This document shows, in pieces, positions 1 through 8,832 of a DNA stretch of 64,000 nt. The notes under the pieces are model-generated. The model was given only the letters and a program-made list of their open reading frames with translations, did not search any database and had not been told where the DNA came from. The translations under genes and the position numbers were made by a program. The DNA comes from Clostridium manihotivorum (GTDB taxonomy: Bacteria; Bacillota; Clostridia; Clostridiales; Clostridiaceae), in assembly GCF_004015185.1 (NCBI RefSeq), contig NZ_CP025746.1:434001-498000 (forward strand), given 5' to 3'. Position 1 is the stretch's first letter. Every line of letters begins with the position of its first letter.

Positions 1-1
1 T

Positions 2-751
2 ATCTATCTAAAGGATGAGAAGGGAGAAAAGCTTGATACTAGTAAGGTTTTAATAACTAAGCCTCTAGCAGATAAGTTAAAGCTTAAAACTGGTGATACT
101 TTAAAGCTGATAAATAAGATTGACTCAAAGGAATACGATATAGCTGTAGACGGCATTGCAGATACCTATGTTGGTGAATATATTTATATGCCAATCAATA
201 ACTTTAACTCTATGCTAAGTTATCCAAAGGGAAGCTATATGGGAGTTTGGAGTAAGGATAATTTAAACATACCTGAAAGCAAGCTTTTAAGCACTGCGAC
301 TTTGGATGATTTCAAGAATGCCTTTGATGCCTTAACTAAGCCAATGCAAGCTTACGTTGGAGCTATAGCCTTCATGGCCTTTATCATAGGACTTATAGTT
401 ATCTATGTGGTTACTTCTTTAATAATAGAGGAGAATAAAGAGAACATTTCTCTTATGAAGGTCCTTGGCTATAAGAAGAAGGAAGTATACTCGCTGATAC
501 TAAATAGTTCTTCATTTATAGTGGTACTAGGCTATATAATTGGAATACCGCTACTACTTGCTTCAATAAATGAAATGATTAATTCAGCTAGCAAAAGCAT
601 GAACTTGGCATTTCCTATAAGGGTTAACTATATATATGCATTTATTGGATTTGTGGTAATCTACCTTACTTATGAGGTTTCAAAGGCCGTAAGCAGAAGA
701 AAAGTAAACAGAATATCCATGACAGAAGCCTTGAAGTCTAGAGTAGAATAG
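2..751 (+). CDS. FtsX-like ABC transporter permease, C-terminal part (5' end outside window)
   Basis: The reading frame is open from base 2 and runs into the window, so this is the last 249 or so residues of a larger protein. The first 110 residues look extracytoplasmic and the rest holds three hydrophobic segments typical of the FtsX/MacB permease domain. Between the first two lies a charged stretch (IIEENKENISLMKVLGYKKK), which matches the conserved cytoplasmic 'lMKVlGyk' loop of FtsX-type exporters. The end (SMTEALKSRVE) is also typical. The protein probably works with an ATPase encoded upstream, outside the window, in lipoprotein, peptide or antibiotic export or sensing. The substrate cannot be told from this part. 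Confidence 0.8.
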   Translation: MYLKDEKGEKLDTSKVLITKPLADKLKLKTGDTLKLINKIDSKEYDIAVDGIADTYVGEYIYMPINNFNSMLSYPKGSYMGVWSKDNLNIPESKLLSTATLDDFKNAFDALTKPMQAYVGAIAFMAFIIGLIVIYVVTSLIIEENKENISLMKVLGYKKKEVYSLILNSSSFIVVLGYIIGIPLLLASINEMINSASKSMNLAFPIRVNYIYAFIGFVVIYLTYEVSKAVSRRKVNRISMTEALKSRVE

Positions 752-760
752 AATCTTTAA

Positions 761-835
761 ATTAGGTTCTACTAAAAACGTGTTGAAATTAAGTGGTCAG
801 TGATTCGATGCTTAGATGAGCTTACGCAAAGAATT
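761..835. repeat. family A repeat, left half (A1)
   Basis: It begins 10 bases after the permease stop codon with the family A left arm (a GGTTCT..TAAA edge, then TTGAAATTAAGTGGTCA). The matching right arm is missing or decayed. Confidence 0.55.
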
Positions 836-932
836 AATATTATTGGATATATCAAAAAATAAAGGGGCTGTTGTATTGGCGATTAAAAACCGTTGATGCT
901 CAGCCTTAACTTTTTAGGAATTTATAAGAATT

Positions 933-1055
933 ATGACTATGTTTCTATTTACTTCTTTAAATAAAGACAAGCTATCCATAAAAGGATCAGCAAATGTTAG
1001 TGATTTAATGAAATGTGAGATTGTAGTTGATTCAGAAAATAACTCTGAAAAGTAA
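933..1055 (+). pseudogene. 40-codon ORF, probably a gene remnant
   Basis: This is a short open frame (MTMFLFTSLNKDKLSIKGSA..., ending VDSENNSEK) with no good ribosome site. It ends directly in front of a strong intrinsic terminator, which suggests the 3' end of a former longer gene whose upstream part was lost around the family A repeat. I do not recognise the protein. It could also be chance. Confidence 0.3.
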
Positions 1056-1090
1056 AAAAACGTGCTTCCTCGCTAGAACACGTTTTTTAC
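1052..1090 (+). terminator. intrinsic terminator
   Basis: The arms GTAAAAAAACGTG and CACGTTTTTTAC pair around a 14-base loop, giving a stem with a T-tract usable in both directions. Confidence 0.75.
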
Positions 1091-1156
1091 TAAATAACTC
1101 AAGATAATTTTTTAAACTTATAAAACCACAAATTTCTAAGAAAAATAAACTTTAAA

Positions 1157-1227
1157 TTAAGGCTATGTTTTAATATAGTGTTAAAAATATATAAATAATT
1201 AAGGGAAGCTATTTTGGCTTCCTTAAC
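1157..1227. repeat. family A edge fragment followed by a hairpin
   Basis: TTAAGGCTATGTTTTAATA at 1157-1175 matches the outer arm of family A. The next part contains a stem (TTAAGGGAAGC with GCTTCCTTAA) at 1199-1226 that may terminate transcription. Confidence 0.4.
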
Positions 1228-1302
1228 TGGGCTTTTAAGAATATGGTGTAATAAAATGTTCTGATAAAAACACATAAAATTCAATTAAATATTCAATGAA
1301 TT

Positions 1303-1737
1303 TTACCATCCATATGTATCAAATCGCACACCAGATATATAATTTGTTATTGCTTTTTTTATGTATGGGATAACGTTAGGCGGAAGATTATCAATTTCAA
1401 ACCACGATAAATCATCACATTTATGTGGTTCCATATTTACTATTTGGCCATCCCATAAATCTGCTGAAAAAAAGAAATCAATTCTTTCATCATCTGATTT
1501 TCTGTGCATTACACCTGCAAATTGAATATTGTTTGGTTTGATTTCTATTCCTGCTTCTTCTCTTGCTTCTCTTATCATTGCTGATTTTACATCTTCGTTT
1601 CCGTCTGAATGTCCTGCCACTATGCTATAATTCCCATCCTCATATCCTGTATTAAATCTTCTTAATAATAATATTTTACCTTCTCTAATTAGAAAAAGAT
1701 GTACGGCAACAGGCATTTGAAATCTTTTCTTATTCAA
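1303..1737 (-). CDS. Nudix hydrolase
   Basis: This is a 144-residue cytosolic protein of the Nudix superfamily, which hydrolyses a nucleoside diphosphate linked to another moiety. The Nudix box lies at about residues 42-64 (GHSDGNEDVKSAMIREAREE followed by AGI) and keeps the RExxEE metal-binding residues. The start is TTG at 1737, with a GAAGGGAG ribosome site about 11 bases upstream. The length equals a single Nudix domain. The C-terminal FDTYGW tail is common in MutT-like proteins annotated only as 'NUDIX domain'. It stands alone, with the family D-like hairpin upstream, so context gives no substrate. Confidence 0.9.
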   Translation of the reverse strand: MNKKRFQMPVAVHLFLIREGKILLLRRFNTGYEDGNYSIVAGHSDGNEDVKSAMIREAREEAGIEIKPNNIQFAGVMHRKSDDERIDFFFSADLWDGQIVNMEPHKCDDLSWFEIDNLPPNVIPYIKKAITNYISGVRFDTYGW

Positions 1738-1914
1738 ATAAAAAACTCCCTTCTATAGTACGTCACATATTACAATTGTGCAATAAATTATAGTTAAGCT
1801 ATATGCTAATTATAACATTTATTTCAATATAATGTATGTGTTTGTATAGATACTGGATATACTTCCTTGAAGTGTACTGTTTTTCTATAGGCATGGACTA
1901 CATTGCATTGAACC

Positions 1915-1985
1915 ATAAAGCTCTTCACTTTTGGGCTTAAAGAAGGCAGATGATGAAAAATGCTCACTTCAGTGACTTTTTTGCT
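1915..1985 (+). repeat. family D-like element with hairpin
   Basis: It contains AGAAGGCAGATGATGAAAAA and a short stem (CACTTCAGTGACTTTTTT). The same elements occur at 33100-33145, where the copy is better preserved. It probably also works as a weak terminator. Confidence 0.4.
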
Positions 1986-2034
1986 TTAAATAATCCAATA
2001 GATATATAATCAATCTTTAATATAGGATGCAATT

Positions 2035-2138
2035 TATAGGGAACCTTTATGAAAACTTAATTTATACTTGTTATAAAATCGCGGCTTCTGGGGATTTTGT
2101 GTCATGTATAAATTAATAGTTGAAGTTGGTTCCCTATA
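2035..2138. repeat. family B repeat (B1)
   Basis: A 104-bp element with perfect 11-bp inverted ends (TATAGGGAACC / GGTTCCCTATA). Internal arms AACTTAATTTATAC and GTATAAATTAATAGTT can form a long imperfect hairpin. It shares its last TATA with the next copy. Confidence 0.8.
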
Positions 2139-2240
2139 TAGGGAACCTTTATGAAAACTTAAATTAAACTTGTTATAAAATCCTGGCTTCTGGGAATTTT
2201 GTGGCATGTATAAATTAATAGTTGAATTTGGTTCCCTATA
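2137..2240. repeat. family B repeat (B2), in direct tandem with B1
   Basis: A second copy, about 90% identical to B1 by eye and in the same orientation, overlapping it by the 4-base TATA end. The open frame across the pair on the minus strand comes from the repeat and is not a gene. Confidence 0.8.
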
Positions 2241-2422
2241 GTAATAGCCTAGCAATCAAAGAAAGAACTATCAATTTATTAATTTAAAAGGTTTACATAA
2301 TAAAAATATCTATATGATGAATATTAGTACATTAATGCAAATATAAATATTAAAGCTAGTCAGTTATTTTATGGACTAATAAGTAAATAAATAATTTTAA
2401 TACAAAAATTTCAAATTTAATG

Positions 2423-2451
2423 TTGACAAAAATGGTCTGGTTACCTATAAT
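2423..2451 (+). promoter_or_regulatory. consensus sigma-A promoter of the T-box/opp operon
   Basis: TTGACA (2423-2428) and TATAAT (2446-2451) are both perfect consensus hexamers with 17 bases between them. The transcript would begin near 2458, about 60 bases before the T-box stem I. Confidence 0.85.
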
Positions 2452-2517
2452 TGGTATTAGTAACATTATAGGAATACTATGAAATAATGGCTATGATAAG
2501 AAGAGTAGGTTAAGGAA

Positions 2518-2752
2518 TATTTACAGAGAGAGACTTTCCTGGCTGTAAGAAGTCTCAATGGAACTTAATTGAAATGCATCTTTGAGCTCTGAATCGAAGT
2601 TATTAGTAGACTTCAGCGGGTACGCCCGTTAAAGCGTTGGTATTTTTGATATTTAGGCACATGAGATATCCTCTTCTACAAAGAAGTAGTGATAAGCAGA
2701 GTGGAACCGCGGAGAATCTTCTTCGCCTCTGTATATTAGGGGCGATTTTTTT
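2518..2752 (+). promoter_or_regulatory. T-box leader, specifier UGC (tRNA-Cys)
   Basis: The T-box core AGTGGAACCGCGG (about 2700-2712) is followed by an intrinsic terminator, stem 2723-2729 with 2739-2745 and seven T. Stem I closes by pairing CAGAG (2524-2528) with CTCTG (2587-2591). The specifier region GAAATGCATCTTTGAGC lines up base for base with the well-studied glyQS region GAAAGGCATTCTTGAGC, which puts the specifier triplet at 2575-2577 as TGC, a Cys codon. The T-box UGGA fits a tRNA ending UCCA, as expected for tRNA-Cys. Uncharged tRNA-Cys would stabilise the antiterminator and switch on the peptide transporter downstream. The T-box call is very safe. The Cys assignment rests on the alignment. 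Confidence 0.9.
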
Positions 2753-2793
2753 GCGTGGTTTTTCATAATATTAATTTTATTGGGGGAGAAGAA

Positions 2794-4503
2794 ATGAAGA
2801 AAAATTTATTAAGGGCTATGATTTTAAGTCTTAGTGCAGTACTCATCTTCACGGGATGTTCTGGTGGTAAGGATGACTCGAAGGATGATACTGCGGTAGT
2901 ACAGCAAAAGGTTGAAGACAGCAGTGAACAAATAATAAAGGCGACAGATTTAAGTAAAAATGTACAAAAGGCCAAGGATAGAAAGGATACCTTTGTAGCA
3001 GCTATTTCAGCTCCAGGAGGAGTATTTTTGCCATATTTCTATGATAACGGCTGGGATGGAAATGCCACTTCACCTATGTTTAGTGCTTTAGTAGGACTAG
3101 ATAGAAACGGTAAGGTGATACCAGACTTAGCTGAGAGCTGGGATATATCAAAGGATCAGTTAACTTACACCTTCCATTTAAGAAAGAATCTAAAGTTTAG
3201 CGATGGTTCACCATTAACCGCAGATGATGTAGCTTTTACACTTACACTATTAGATGATCCAGCTTATTCCGGTGATATGGATATTTCTCTTGCTTCCATA
3301 AAAGGCGGAGATGATTATAAGAATGGATCAGCAACCTCTATTTCAGGTATTAAGGTAATAGATCCACAGACCGTAGAAATAACTACTGAAAAGGTAAATG
3401 CACAGAGCTTAACTACTCTAGGAGTTCAGGTATTGTCAAAGGCATACTATGGAAAAGACTACAAAAAGGGACAACTTGATTATTTGAAGAGTTTATACCC
3501 AGCACCTTTAGGAGCAGGCCCATATAAGCTTGATAAATATGTTCCAGGTCAAGAAATACGTTATACTGCCAACGAAAACTACTATGGAGGAAAACCTTCT
3601 GTAGAGCATTTAATATATAAGGTTACTTCAAAGGATACAAAGCTTCAATTATTCCAAACTGGAGAAACCGACTATGATGGATTTACCGCTGATGAGGACA
3701 CTGTAGACCAATTAAAGGGCTTAGGCTTTGCAAATATTAGAATTGCTACAGCTAACACTTACAGTTTCTTATATATAAATAATAAAAAGCCATATCTTAA
3801 GGATACTTTAGTGAGACAGGCACTTATATACGGTCTAGATCGTAAAAAATATGTAGATGTAGCTTATAAGGGTTACGGACAAGTAGCAAATGTTCCTGCA
3901 TCACCAGTTTTATGGTCTTACTCAGATGATGGTGTAAATAAATATGAATTTAATACAGATAAAGCAAAGGAACTTCTAGACAAAGCTGGCTGGAAGGTAG
4001 GAGCTGATGGAGTACGTGAAAAAGACGGACAAAAGCTTAAGATAAATTACTTAGCTAGAAGTAAGGATGACGAGCTTATTCCAATAGCGAAGGAAAATTA
4101 TAAGGCACTAGGAATAGACTTTAACGCAGAGATAATGGACTTTAATGCTTTAGTAGCAAAGCTTAAGAAAGGTGATTATGACTTTGCAGCGGTTTCTACT
4201 TCAATGCTTGGAGATCCTAATGATGCTGTAGGTGAGTTTTTATCAACTTCCCAAGGAAACTATTCAGGTTACTCAAATCCTAAGATTGATAAGCTAATAC
4301 TTGATGGAATAGCTACAACTGATGTTGCAAAGAGAAAAGAGATATACAAGGAGCTTTATAAGGAGTTCAGCAATGATCCACCTATAATACTTCTAAACTA
4401 TAGAAAATCAGTAGCAGCCTACAATGGAAGAATAGAAGGCCTTGATATTGATAACTTCAATGGAATTGGAGCTACCCTAGCTAAAGTTAAGATAAAACAA
4501 TAA
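2794..4503 (+). CDS. oppA: peptide ABC transporter substrate-binding lipoprotein (OppA/DppA family)
   Basis: This is a 569-residue family-5 solute-binding protein. The start is ATG 2794, behind GGGGGAGAA; the in-frame ATG at 2755 has no ribosome site and falls at the T-box terminator. The lipoprotein signal has a lipobox ending FTGC, which anchors it outside the membrane. The mature part carries the usual landmarks: LAESWDISKDQLTYTFHLRK, a region with LKFSDGSPLTADDV, and YTANENYYGG. It captures oligopeptides for the membrane channel encoded next. The T-box upstream implies that cysteine-containing peptides are a physiological cargo. Only the leader, not the protein, suggests that specificity. 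Confidence 0.93.
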   Translation: MKKNLLRAMILSLSAVLIFTGCSGGKDDSKDDTAVVQQKVEDSSEQIIKATDLSKNVQKAKDRKDTFVAAISAPGGVFLPYFYDNGWDGNATSPMFSALVGLDRNGKVIPDLAESWDISKDQLTYTFHLRKNLKFSDGSPLTADDVAFTLTLLDDPAYSGDMDISLASIKGGDDYKNGSATSISGIKVIDPQTVEITTEKVNAQSLTTLGVQVLSKAYYGKDYKKGQLDYLKSLYPAPLGAGPYKLDKYVPGQEIRYTANENYYGGKPSVEHLIYKVTSKDTKLQLFQTGETDYDGFTADEDTVDQLKGLGFANIRIATANTYSFLYINNKKPYLKDTLVRQALIYGLDRKKYVDVAYKGYGQVANVPASPVLWSYSDDGVNKYEFNTDKAKELLDKAGWKVGADGVREKDGQKLKINYLARSKDDELIPIAKENYKALGIDFNAEIMDFNALVAKLKKGDYDFAAVSTSMLGDPNDAVGEFLSTSQGNYSGYSNPKIDKLILDGIATTDVAKRKEIYKELYKEFSNDPPIILLNYRKSVAAYNGRIEGLDIDNFNGIGATLAKVKIKQ

Positions 4504-4524
4504 ATTATATATTTCATATAAAGT

Positions 4525-4554
4525 AAAAAGGTCTAGCCGATGCTAGACCTTTTT
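4525..4554 (+). terminator. intercistronic hairpin between oppA and oppB
   Basis: A perfect 13-bp stem (AAAAAGGTCTAGC with GCTAGACCTTTTT) and a T-tract sit between the binding-protein gene and the permease gene. It probably gives partial termination or protects the oppA 3' end, so the binding protein is made in excess of the membrane parts. Confidence 0.8.
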
Positions 4555-4579
4555 GGAGATATATGAGGGGAGGCAGTAT

Positions 4580-5536
4580 ATGAAAAAATATATCTTAAAA
4601 AGATTTGTTCAGATGATTCCAACCTTGATTGGGGTATCAATGATAGTTTTCTTTCTCTTTGCCTTGTTGCCAGGAGATTATATAGATTCAAATCTTCAGC
4701 TTACACCGCAAAGAGCACATGAACTAAAGGCATTATACGGATTAGACAAACCTATACCAGTACGTTATGTAAATTGGGTGAAGGATGCTCTTACTGGCAA
4801 TCTTGGCTTTTCTTTAAAGTATCAAGAATCAGTAACCTCACTTTTAAATAAATATATATGGAATTCTTTTATAGTAGCGGTATTTACCCTGATACTGTCT
4901 TGGAGTATAGCACTTATAATAGGAGTTTTTTCTGCGCTGAAGCAGTACTCAATTTTTGATAGAATCGTTACTTTGGCAGTATTTGCATCTATGTCCTTTC
5001 CATCCTTCTTCATAGGACTTCTTATGATTAAGTTCTTTGCGATAGATCTGAAGCTGCTGCCGGTAGGCGGGATGATAGATACGGGAAGTAACTATATGGG
5101 GTTTACCTATGTGTTTGATGTGTTAAAGCATATGATACTTCCTGTTGCAATACTTACTTTCTTAAGTATTGGATCTCTTACCAGGTATTTTAGAACTGGT
5201 ATGCTTGACGTTATAAGGCTGGATTTTATACGTACAGCAAGAGCAAAGGGTTTAAAAGAAAAGACTGTTATCTTTAAGCATGCTTTAAAGAATGCTATTC
5301 TTCCTGCAATAACTCTGCTGGGATTTGAGCTGCCGGGCTTATTCTCCGGTGCAATAATAACAGAGCAGATTTTTAACTGGCCAGGAGTTGGAAGAGTTCA
5401 ACTTGAAGCTCTAAGCTATAGAGACTATCCAGTGCTTATGGCTTTTACCATGTTTTTATCCTTCTTAACTATACTAGGTAATTTTTTAGCAGATATTTTA
5501 TATGCTGCAGCAGATCCTAGAATAAGACTTAAATAG
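4580..5536 (+). CDS. oppB: peptide ABC transporter permease, OppB/DppB type
   Basis: A 318-residue inner-membrane protein of the binding-protein-dependent permease family. The start is ATG 4580, behind GGGGAGG; an earlier in-frame ATG lies inside the hairpin. It opens with the family's KRFVQMIPTLIGVSMIVF segment. About six membrane helices follow, and the EAA loop near residues 215-235 (DFIRTARAKGLKEKTVIFKH) contacts the ATPases. It ends DPRIRLK, as OppB/DppB proteins do. It pairs with the next gene to form the channel. Confidence 0.93.
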   Translation: MKKYILKRFVQMIPTLIGVSMIVFFLFALLPGDYIDSNLQLTPQRAHELKALYGLDKPIPVRYVNWVKDALTGNLGFSLKYQESVTSLLNKYIWNSFIVAVFTLILSWSIALIIGVFSALKQYSIFDRIVTLAVFASMSFPSFFIGLLMIKFFAIDLKLLPVGGMIDTGSNYMGFTYVFDVLKHMILPVAILTFLSIGSLTRYFRTGMLDVIRLDFIRTARAKGLKEKTVIFKHALKNAILPAITLLGFELPGLFSGAIITEQIFNWPGVGRVQLEALSYRDYPVLMAFTMFLSFLTILGNFLADILYAAADPRIRLK

Positions 5537-5555
5537 AAAGAGAAGAGGTGAAGGT

Positions 5556-6473
5556 ATGATAAATTCAAAGGTTGTTAATAAAAGCAAGGCTGTAAGAAAG
5601 TCGGAATCCTTATGGAAACAAGCCTTTAAGAGACTAAGAAAAAATAAATTAGCGATGATAGCACTTATATTTCTCATATTGATGCTTTTATTTAGCTTTA
5701 TAGGACCATTATTTTCTCCATATGTTTCAGGAACCGTTAATGCCTCAAGCATAAGCAAAGCGCCTAGTGCTAGACATTGGCTAGGTACTGATAAGCTAGG
5801 AAGAGATATTCTTACAAGACTTATGCAGGCAGGAAGAATTTCTTTAACCATAGGAATTGCCTCCATGCTGGTATCAGTGATATTTGGAGCTATATTAGGG
5901 GCTATTTCAGGCTTTTATGGAGGCATTGTAGATAACCTAATAATGAGGCTTGCAGATATATTGATGTCCATACCTGGTTTGCCACTGCTTATGATAATAG
6001 GAGCACTGCTATCTGAGTGGAAGGTTCCAGGAGAGTATCGTATATATATTGTTATGATAATGCTTAGTTTAGTAGGATGGCCAGGGCTTGCCAGACTTAT
6101 AAGAGGGCAAATATTGTCCCTTAAAGAGCAGCCTTTTATGCAGGCCACTGAAGTGCTAGGTCTCAGTGACAGAAGGAAAATTTTTAATCATTTAATACCT
6201 AATACAATTCCTATATTGTTGGTAGTAGCTACCTTAAATGTAGCTGGAGCTATATTAAGCGAATCTGTATTAAGCTTTTTAGGCTTAGGGGTAGTACCAC
6301 CAGCGGCTTCTTGGGGAAATATGATAGATGCGGCAAATAACCTGATAGATTTCCAAAAGAGACCTTGGCTTTGGGTACCTCCAGGAACAGCAATTTTCCT
6401 TACGGTTATATCCATAAACTTATTAGGTGAGGGCTTAAGAGATGCTCTTGATCCTAAGATGAAAGGTAGGTAA
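5556..6473 (+). CDS. oppC: peptide ABC transporter permease, OppC/DppC type
   Basis: A 305-residue second channel subunit, 19 bases after oppB and preceded by GAAGAGGTGAAGG. It has the OppC N-terminal extension (SLWKQAFKRLRKNKLAMIAL), then a short extracytoplasmic loop with HWLGTDKLGRDILTRLM, a near-invariant signature of this subfamily. Six or so helices, an EAA loop (QATEVLGLSDRRKIFNHLIP) and the DALDPKMKGR end complete it. Length and motifs are normal. Confidence 0.94.
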   Translation: MINSKVVNKSKAVRKSESLWKQAFKRLRKNKLAMIALIFLILMLLFSFIGPLFSPYVSGTVNASSISKAPSARHWLGTDKLGRDILTRLMQAGRISLTIGIASMLVSVIFGAILGAISGFYGGIVDNLIMRLADILMSIPGLPLLMIIGALLSEWKVPGEYRIYIVMIMLSLVGWPGLARLIRGQILSLKEQPFMQATEVLGLSDRRKIFNHLIPNTIPILLVVATLNVAGAILSESVLSFLGLGVVPPAASWGNMIDAANNLIDFQKRPWLWVPPGTAIFLTVISINLLGEGLRDALDPKMKGR

Positions 6474-6479
6474 GTTATA

Positions 6480-7463
6480 ATGAAAAAAACACTATTAGAA
6501 GTAAAGAACTTAAAAACCTACTTTCATGTAGATAATGATGTAGTTAAAGCAGTAGATGATGTTAGTTTTTCTATAAATGAAGGTGAAGTGGTTTGTGTAG
6601 TTGGTGAGTCAGGCTGCGGCAAGAGTGTAACCTCCTTATCCATAATGAGGCTCATAAGCGACCAAGGAAAGATTGAAGATGGACAAATAATTTTTAATGG
6701 AAAAGACCTGCTTTCTTTGAATAAATATGATATGAGAGATATCAGAGGAAATGATATTGCTATGATATTTCAAGAGCCGATGACTTCTCTCAATCCTGTA
6801 TTTACAATAGGTCAGCAAATGCTTGAACCAATCATGGTACATTTATTATTAAGCAAAGAAGAAGCACATAAAAAAGCCATAGAGCTTATAACTAAGGTTG
6901 GAATACCAAGAGCTGAAGAAATATTTAATTCCTATCCTCATGAATTAAGCGGAGGTATGCTACAGCGTATTATGATAGCTATAGCCCTGAGCTGTGAGCC
7001 TAAGCTTCTAATTGCTGATGAACCTACCACTGCTCTTGATGTTACCATCCAAGCTCAGGTTTTAGACATATTGCGCAGTATAAGAGAGGAGTTTAATACC
7101 TCTATACTTTTCATAACTCACGATCTAGGAGTAGTAGCAGAGATGGCAGACCATGTGGTGGTAATGTATGCGGGAAAGGTTATAGAAGAAGCTCCAGTGC
7201 TGGAGCTGTTTAAGAACCCTAAGCATCCATATACCAAAGGAATTCTTAAGTCAAAACCAATAATAGGACAAAGAAAGCCTAGGCTTTATTCTATACAAGG
7301 ACAGGTGCCAAATCTTTTAGAGCTTAAAGAGTCTTGTTATTTTAGTGATAGGTGTGAACACTGCATGGAGATATGTAAAAATAAAGCACCAAAGCTTAAG
7401 CTAGATGACAATAAGCATAAAACTGCCTGCTGGCTTTATGAGGAGGAAAATAAAAATGAGTAA
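6480..7463 (+). CDS. oppD: peptide ABC transporter ATP-binding protein, OppD/DppD type
   Basis: A 327-residue cytosolic ATPase. Walker A is GESGCGKS (near residues 42-49), the Q-loop reads [10 protein letters not shown], the signature is LSGGMLQR, Walker B runs [13 protein letters not shown], and the switch His is in FITHDLG. The C-terminal oligopeptide-transporter extension carries a Cys-rich stretch ([20 protein letters not shown]), which binds an Fe-S cluster in some relatives. It starts 6 bases after oppC and overlaps oppF, so translation is coupled. Confidence 0.94.
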   Translation: MKKTLLEVKNLKTYFHVDNDVVKAVDDVSFSINEGEVVCVVGESGCGKSVTSLSIMRLISDQGKIEDGQIIFNGKDLLSLNKYDMRDIRGNDIAMIFQEPMTSLNPVFTIGQQMLEPIMVHLLLSKEEAHKKAIELITKVGIPRAEEIFNSYPHELSGGMLQRIMIAIALSCEPKLLIADEPTTALDVTIQAQVLDILRSIREEFNTSILFITHDLGVVAEMADHVVVMYAGKVIEEAPVLELFKNPKHPYTKGILKSKPIIGQRKPRLYSIQGQVPNLLELKESCYFSDRCEHCMEICKNKAPKLKLDDNKHKTACWLYEEENKNE

Positions 7464-8421
7464 GCCTTTATTAGAAGTAAAAAACTTAAAAAAATACTTT
7501 CCTATCTCTAAAGGTATTTTAGGCAAGGCAAAGGAGAATGTAAGAGCGGTAGATGATGTGAGTTTTACCATAGGAAAAGGAGAAGCCTTTGGCCTGGTAG
7601 GTGAGTCAGGAAGCGGAAAGACTACTATCGGTAAAACCATATTGAGAATGAATGATAAGACCGATGGTAAAGTGCTATTTGATGGCCTAGATATACACAA
7701 GCTTTCAAGGAAGGAAATTCAAAAGCTTCGTCCAAAGATGCAGTATATATTCCAAGATCCCTATAGTTCACTAGATCCAAGGATGAGAATCGGAGATGCC
7801 ATAGGAGAACCCTTACTTCAACATGGCTTAGCAACCGAAGAAAATGTCCGAGAAAAGGTGGAAGAAGTACTAGTTTTATGTGGTCTTGCTCCATACCATA
7901 TAGATAGATTTCCTCATGAGTTTTCTGGAGGGCAGCGTCAGCGTATAGTTATAGCAAGAGCTATGGCTTTGCAACCAGACTTTATAGTAGCAGATGAACC
8001 AGTGTCTGCCTTAGATGTGTCCATACAAGCACAGATAATAAACCTTTTTAGCGACTTAAAGGAGAATAGAGGCCTCTCTTACTTATTTATATCCCATGAT
8101 TTAAGTGTGGTAGAGCATCTTTGCAGCAGAATAGCCATCATGTACTTAGGAAATATAGTGGAGCTGGCAGATAGAGATGAGCTCTTTAATAATCCATTGC
8201 ACCCATACACCAAGGCGTTATTGTCAGCAGTGCCAATACCAGATCCAACCCTAAAAAGAAAAAGAATCATACTAAAGGGTGATATACCAAGCCCAGCAAA
8301 TCCTCCTTCAGGCTGTAGGTTTCATACAAGATGTCCTTATGCTATGGAAAAGTGCAGTAAGGAAGTTCCGGAGTTTAAAAAAGTATCCGAAGGCCATGAG
8401 GTTGCTTGCCATTTAGTTTAG
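7456..8421 (+). CDS. oppF: peptide ABC transporter ATP-binding protein, OppF/DppF type
   Basis: A 321-residue partner ATPase. The start is ATG 7456, eight bases inside the end of oppD and behind GAGGAGG; the upstream in-frame start at 7405 would need a long overlap and lacks a ribosome site. It has Walker A GESGSGKT, Q-loop FQDPYSSLDPRM, signature FSGGQRQR, Walker B FIVADEPVSALDV and the OppF-type end (PSGCRFHTRCPYAMEKC). With oppD it powers import. It is the last gene of the operon, and a terminator follows at 8550. Confidence 0.95.
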   Translation: MSKPLLEVKNLKKYFPISKGILGKAKENVRAVDDVSFTIGKGEAFGLVGESGSGKTTIGKTILRMNDKTDGKVLFDGLDIHKLSRKEIQKLRPKMQYIFQDPYSSLDPRMRIGDAIGEPLLQHGLATEENVREKVEEVLVLCGLAPYHIDRFPHEFSGGQRQRIVIARAMALQPDFIVADEPVSALDVSIQAQIINLFSDLKENRGLSYLFISHDLSVVEHLCSRIAIMYLGNIVELADRDELFNNPLHPYTKALLSAVPIPDPTLKRKRIILKGDIPSPANPPSGCRFHTRCPYAMEKCSKEVPEFKKVSEGHEVACHLV

Positions 8422-8440
8422 AGGTATAAAATAAGTATAT

Positions 8441-8542
8441 ATAAACCATAGCTTTGAAATTAAGTGGTCGGCAATCTGATGCTTTAGTCGGTGTAGCATC
8501 TTCTTGGTGACCACTTAATTTTAACAATAAAATATAGCCTAA
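8441..8542. repeat. family A repeat, complete (A2)
   Basis: Both arms are present: CCATAGCTTTGAAATTAAGT on the left and ACTTAATTTTAACAATAAAA, then TATAGCCT, on the right. They can fold into a hairpin over the whole element. It begins 20 bases after the oppF stop. Confidence 0.75.
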
Positions 8543-8549
8543 AGTAAAA

Positions 8550-8577
8550 GAAGTAGGTGGACGAATCCGCCTACTTT
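8550..8577 (+). terminator. terminator after the opp operon
   Basis: AAGTAGGTGG pairs with CCGCCTACTT around ACGAAT. The T-run is short. Confidence 0.6.
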
Positions 8578-8689
8578 AATATACGATGTTACTATAATAA
8601 TATGGATGCTGCTATAATGAAAAAACTGCTCTTTTAGATTTTATAAAGATACTTTACAATTATAGATGAAATGATAAAAATATGTTATA

Positions 8690-8794
8690 TATAGGGATTC
8701 TTTATGAAAGCTTAATTTATACATGTTTGATAATACGAGCTCCTGGGGATTATAAGGCATATATAAATTAGTAGTTGAAGTTGGATATCTATAT
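8690..8794. repeat. family B repeat (B3)
   Basis: A diverged copy with the internal arms GCTTAATTTATACATG and TATATAAATTAGTAGTTGAA and the central CTCCTGGGGAT. Its outer ends have drifted from the consensus. Confidence 0.65.
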
Positions 8795-8832
8795 TAAAAA
8801 CTTAATATTTAAGTATATGGAGATTAACCATT

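Noticed and set aside
1099-1284. 61-codon minus-strand frame
   Set aside because: No ribosome site, low-complexity composition, and it overlaps the family A edge and its hairpin.
2034-2255. 73-codon open frame on the minus strand with internal repeats
   Set aside because: It runs exactly across the tandem family B elements B1 and B2; the protein repeat is only the DNA repeat read through.
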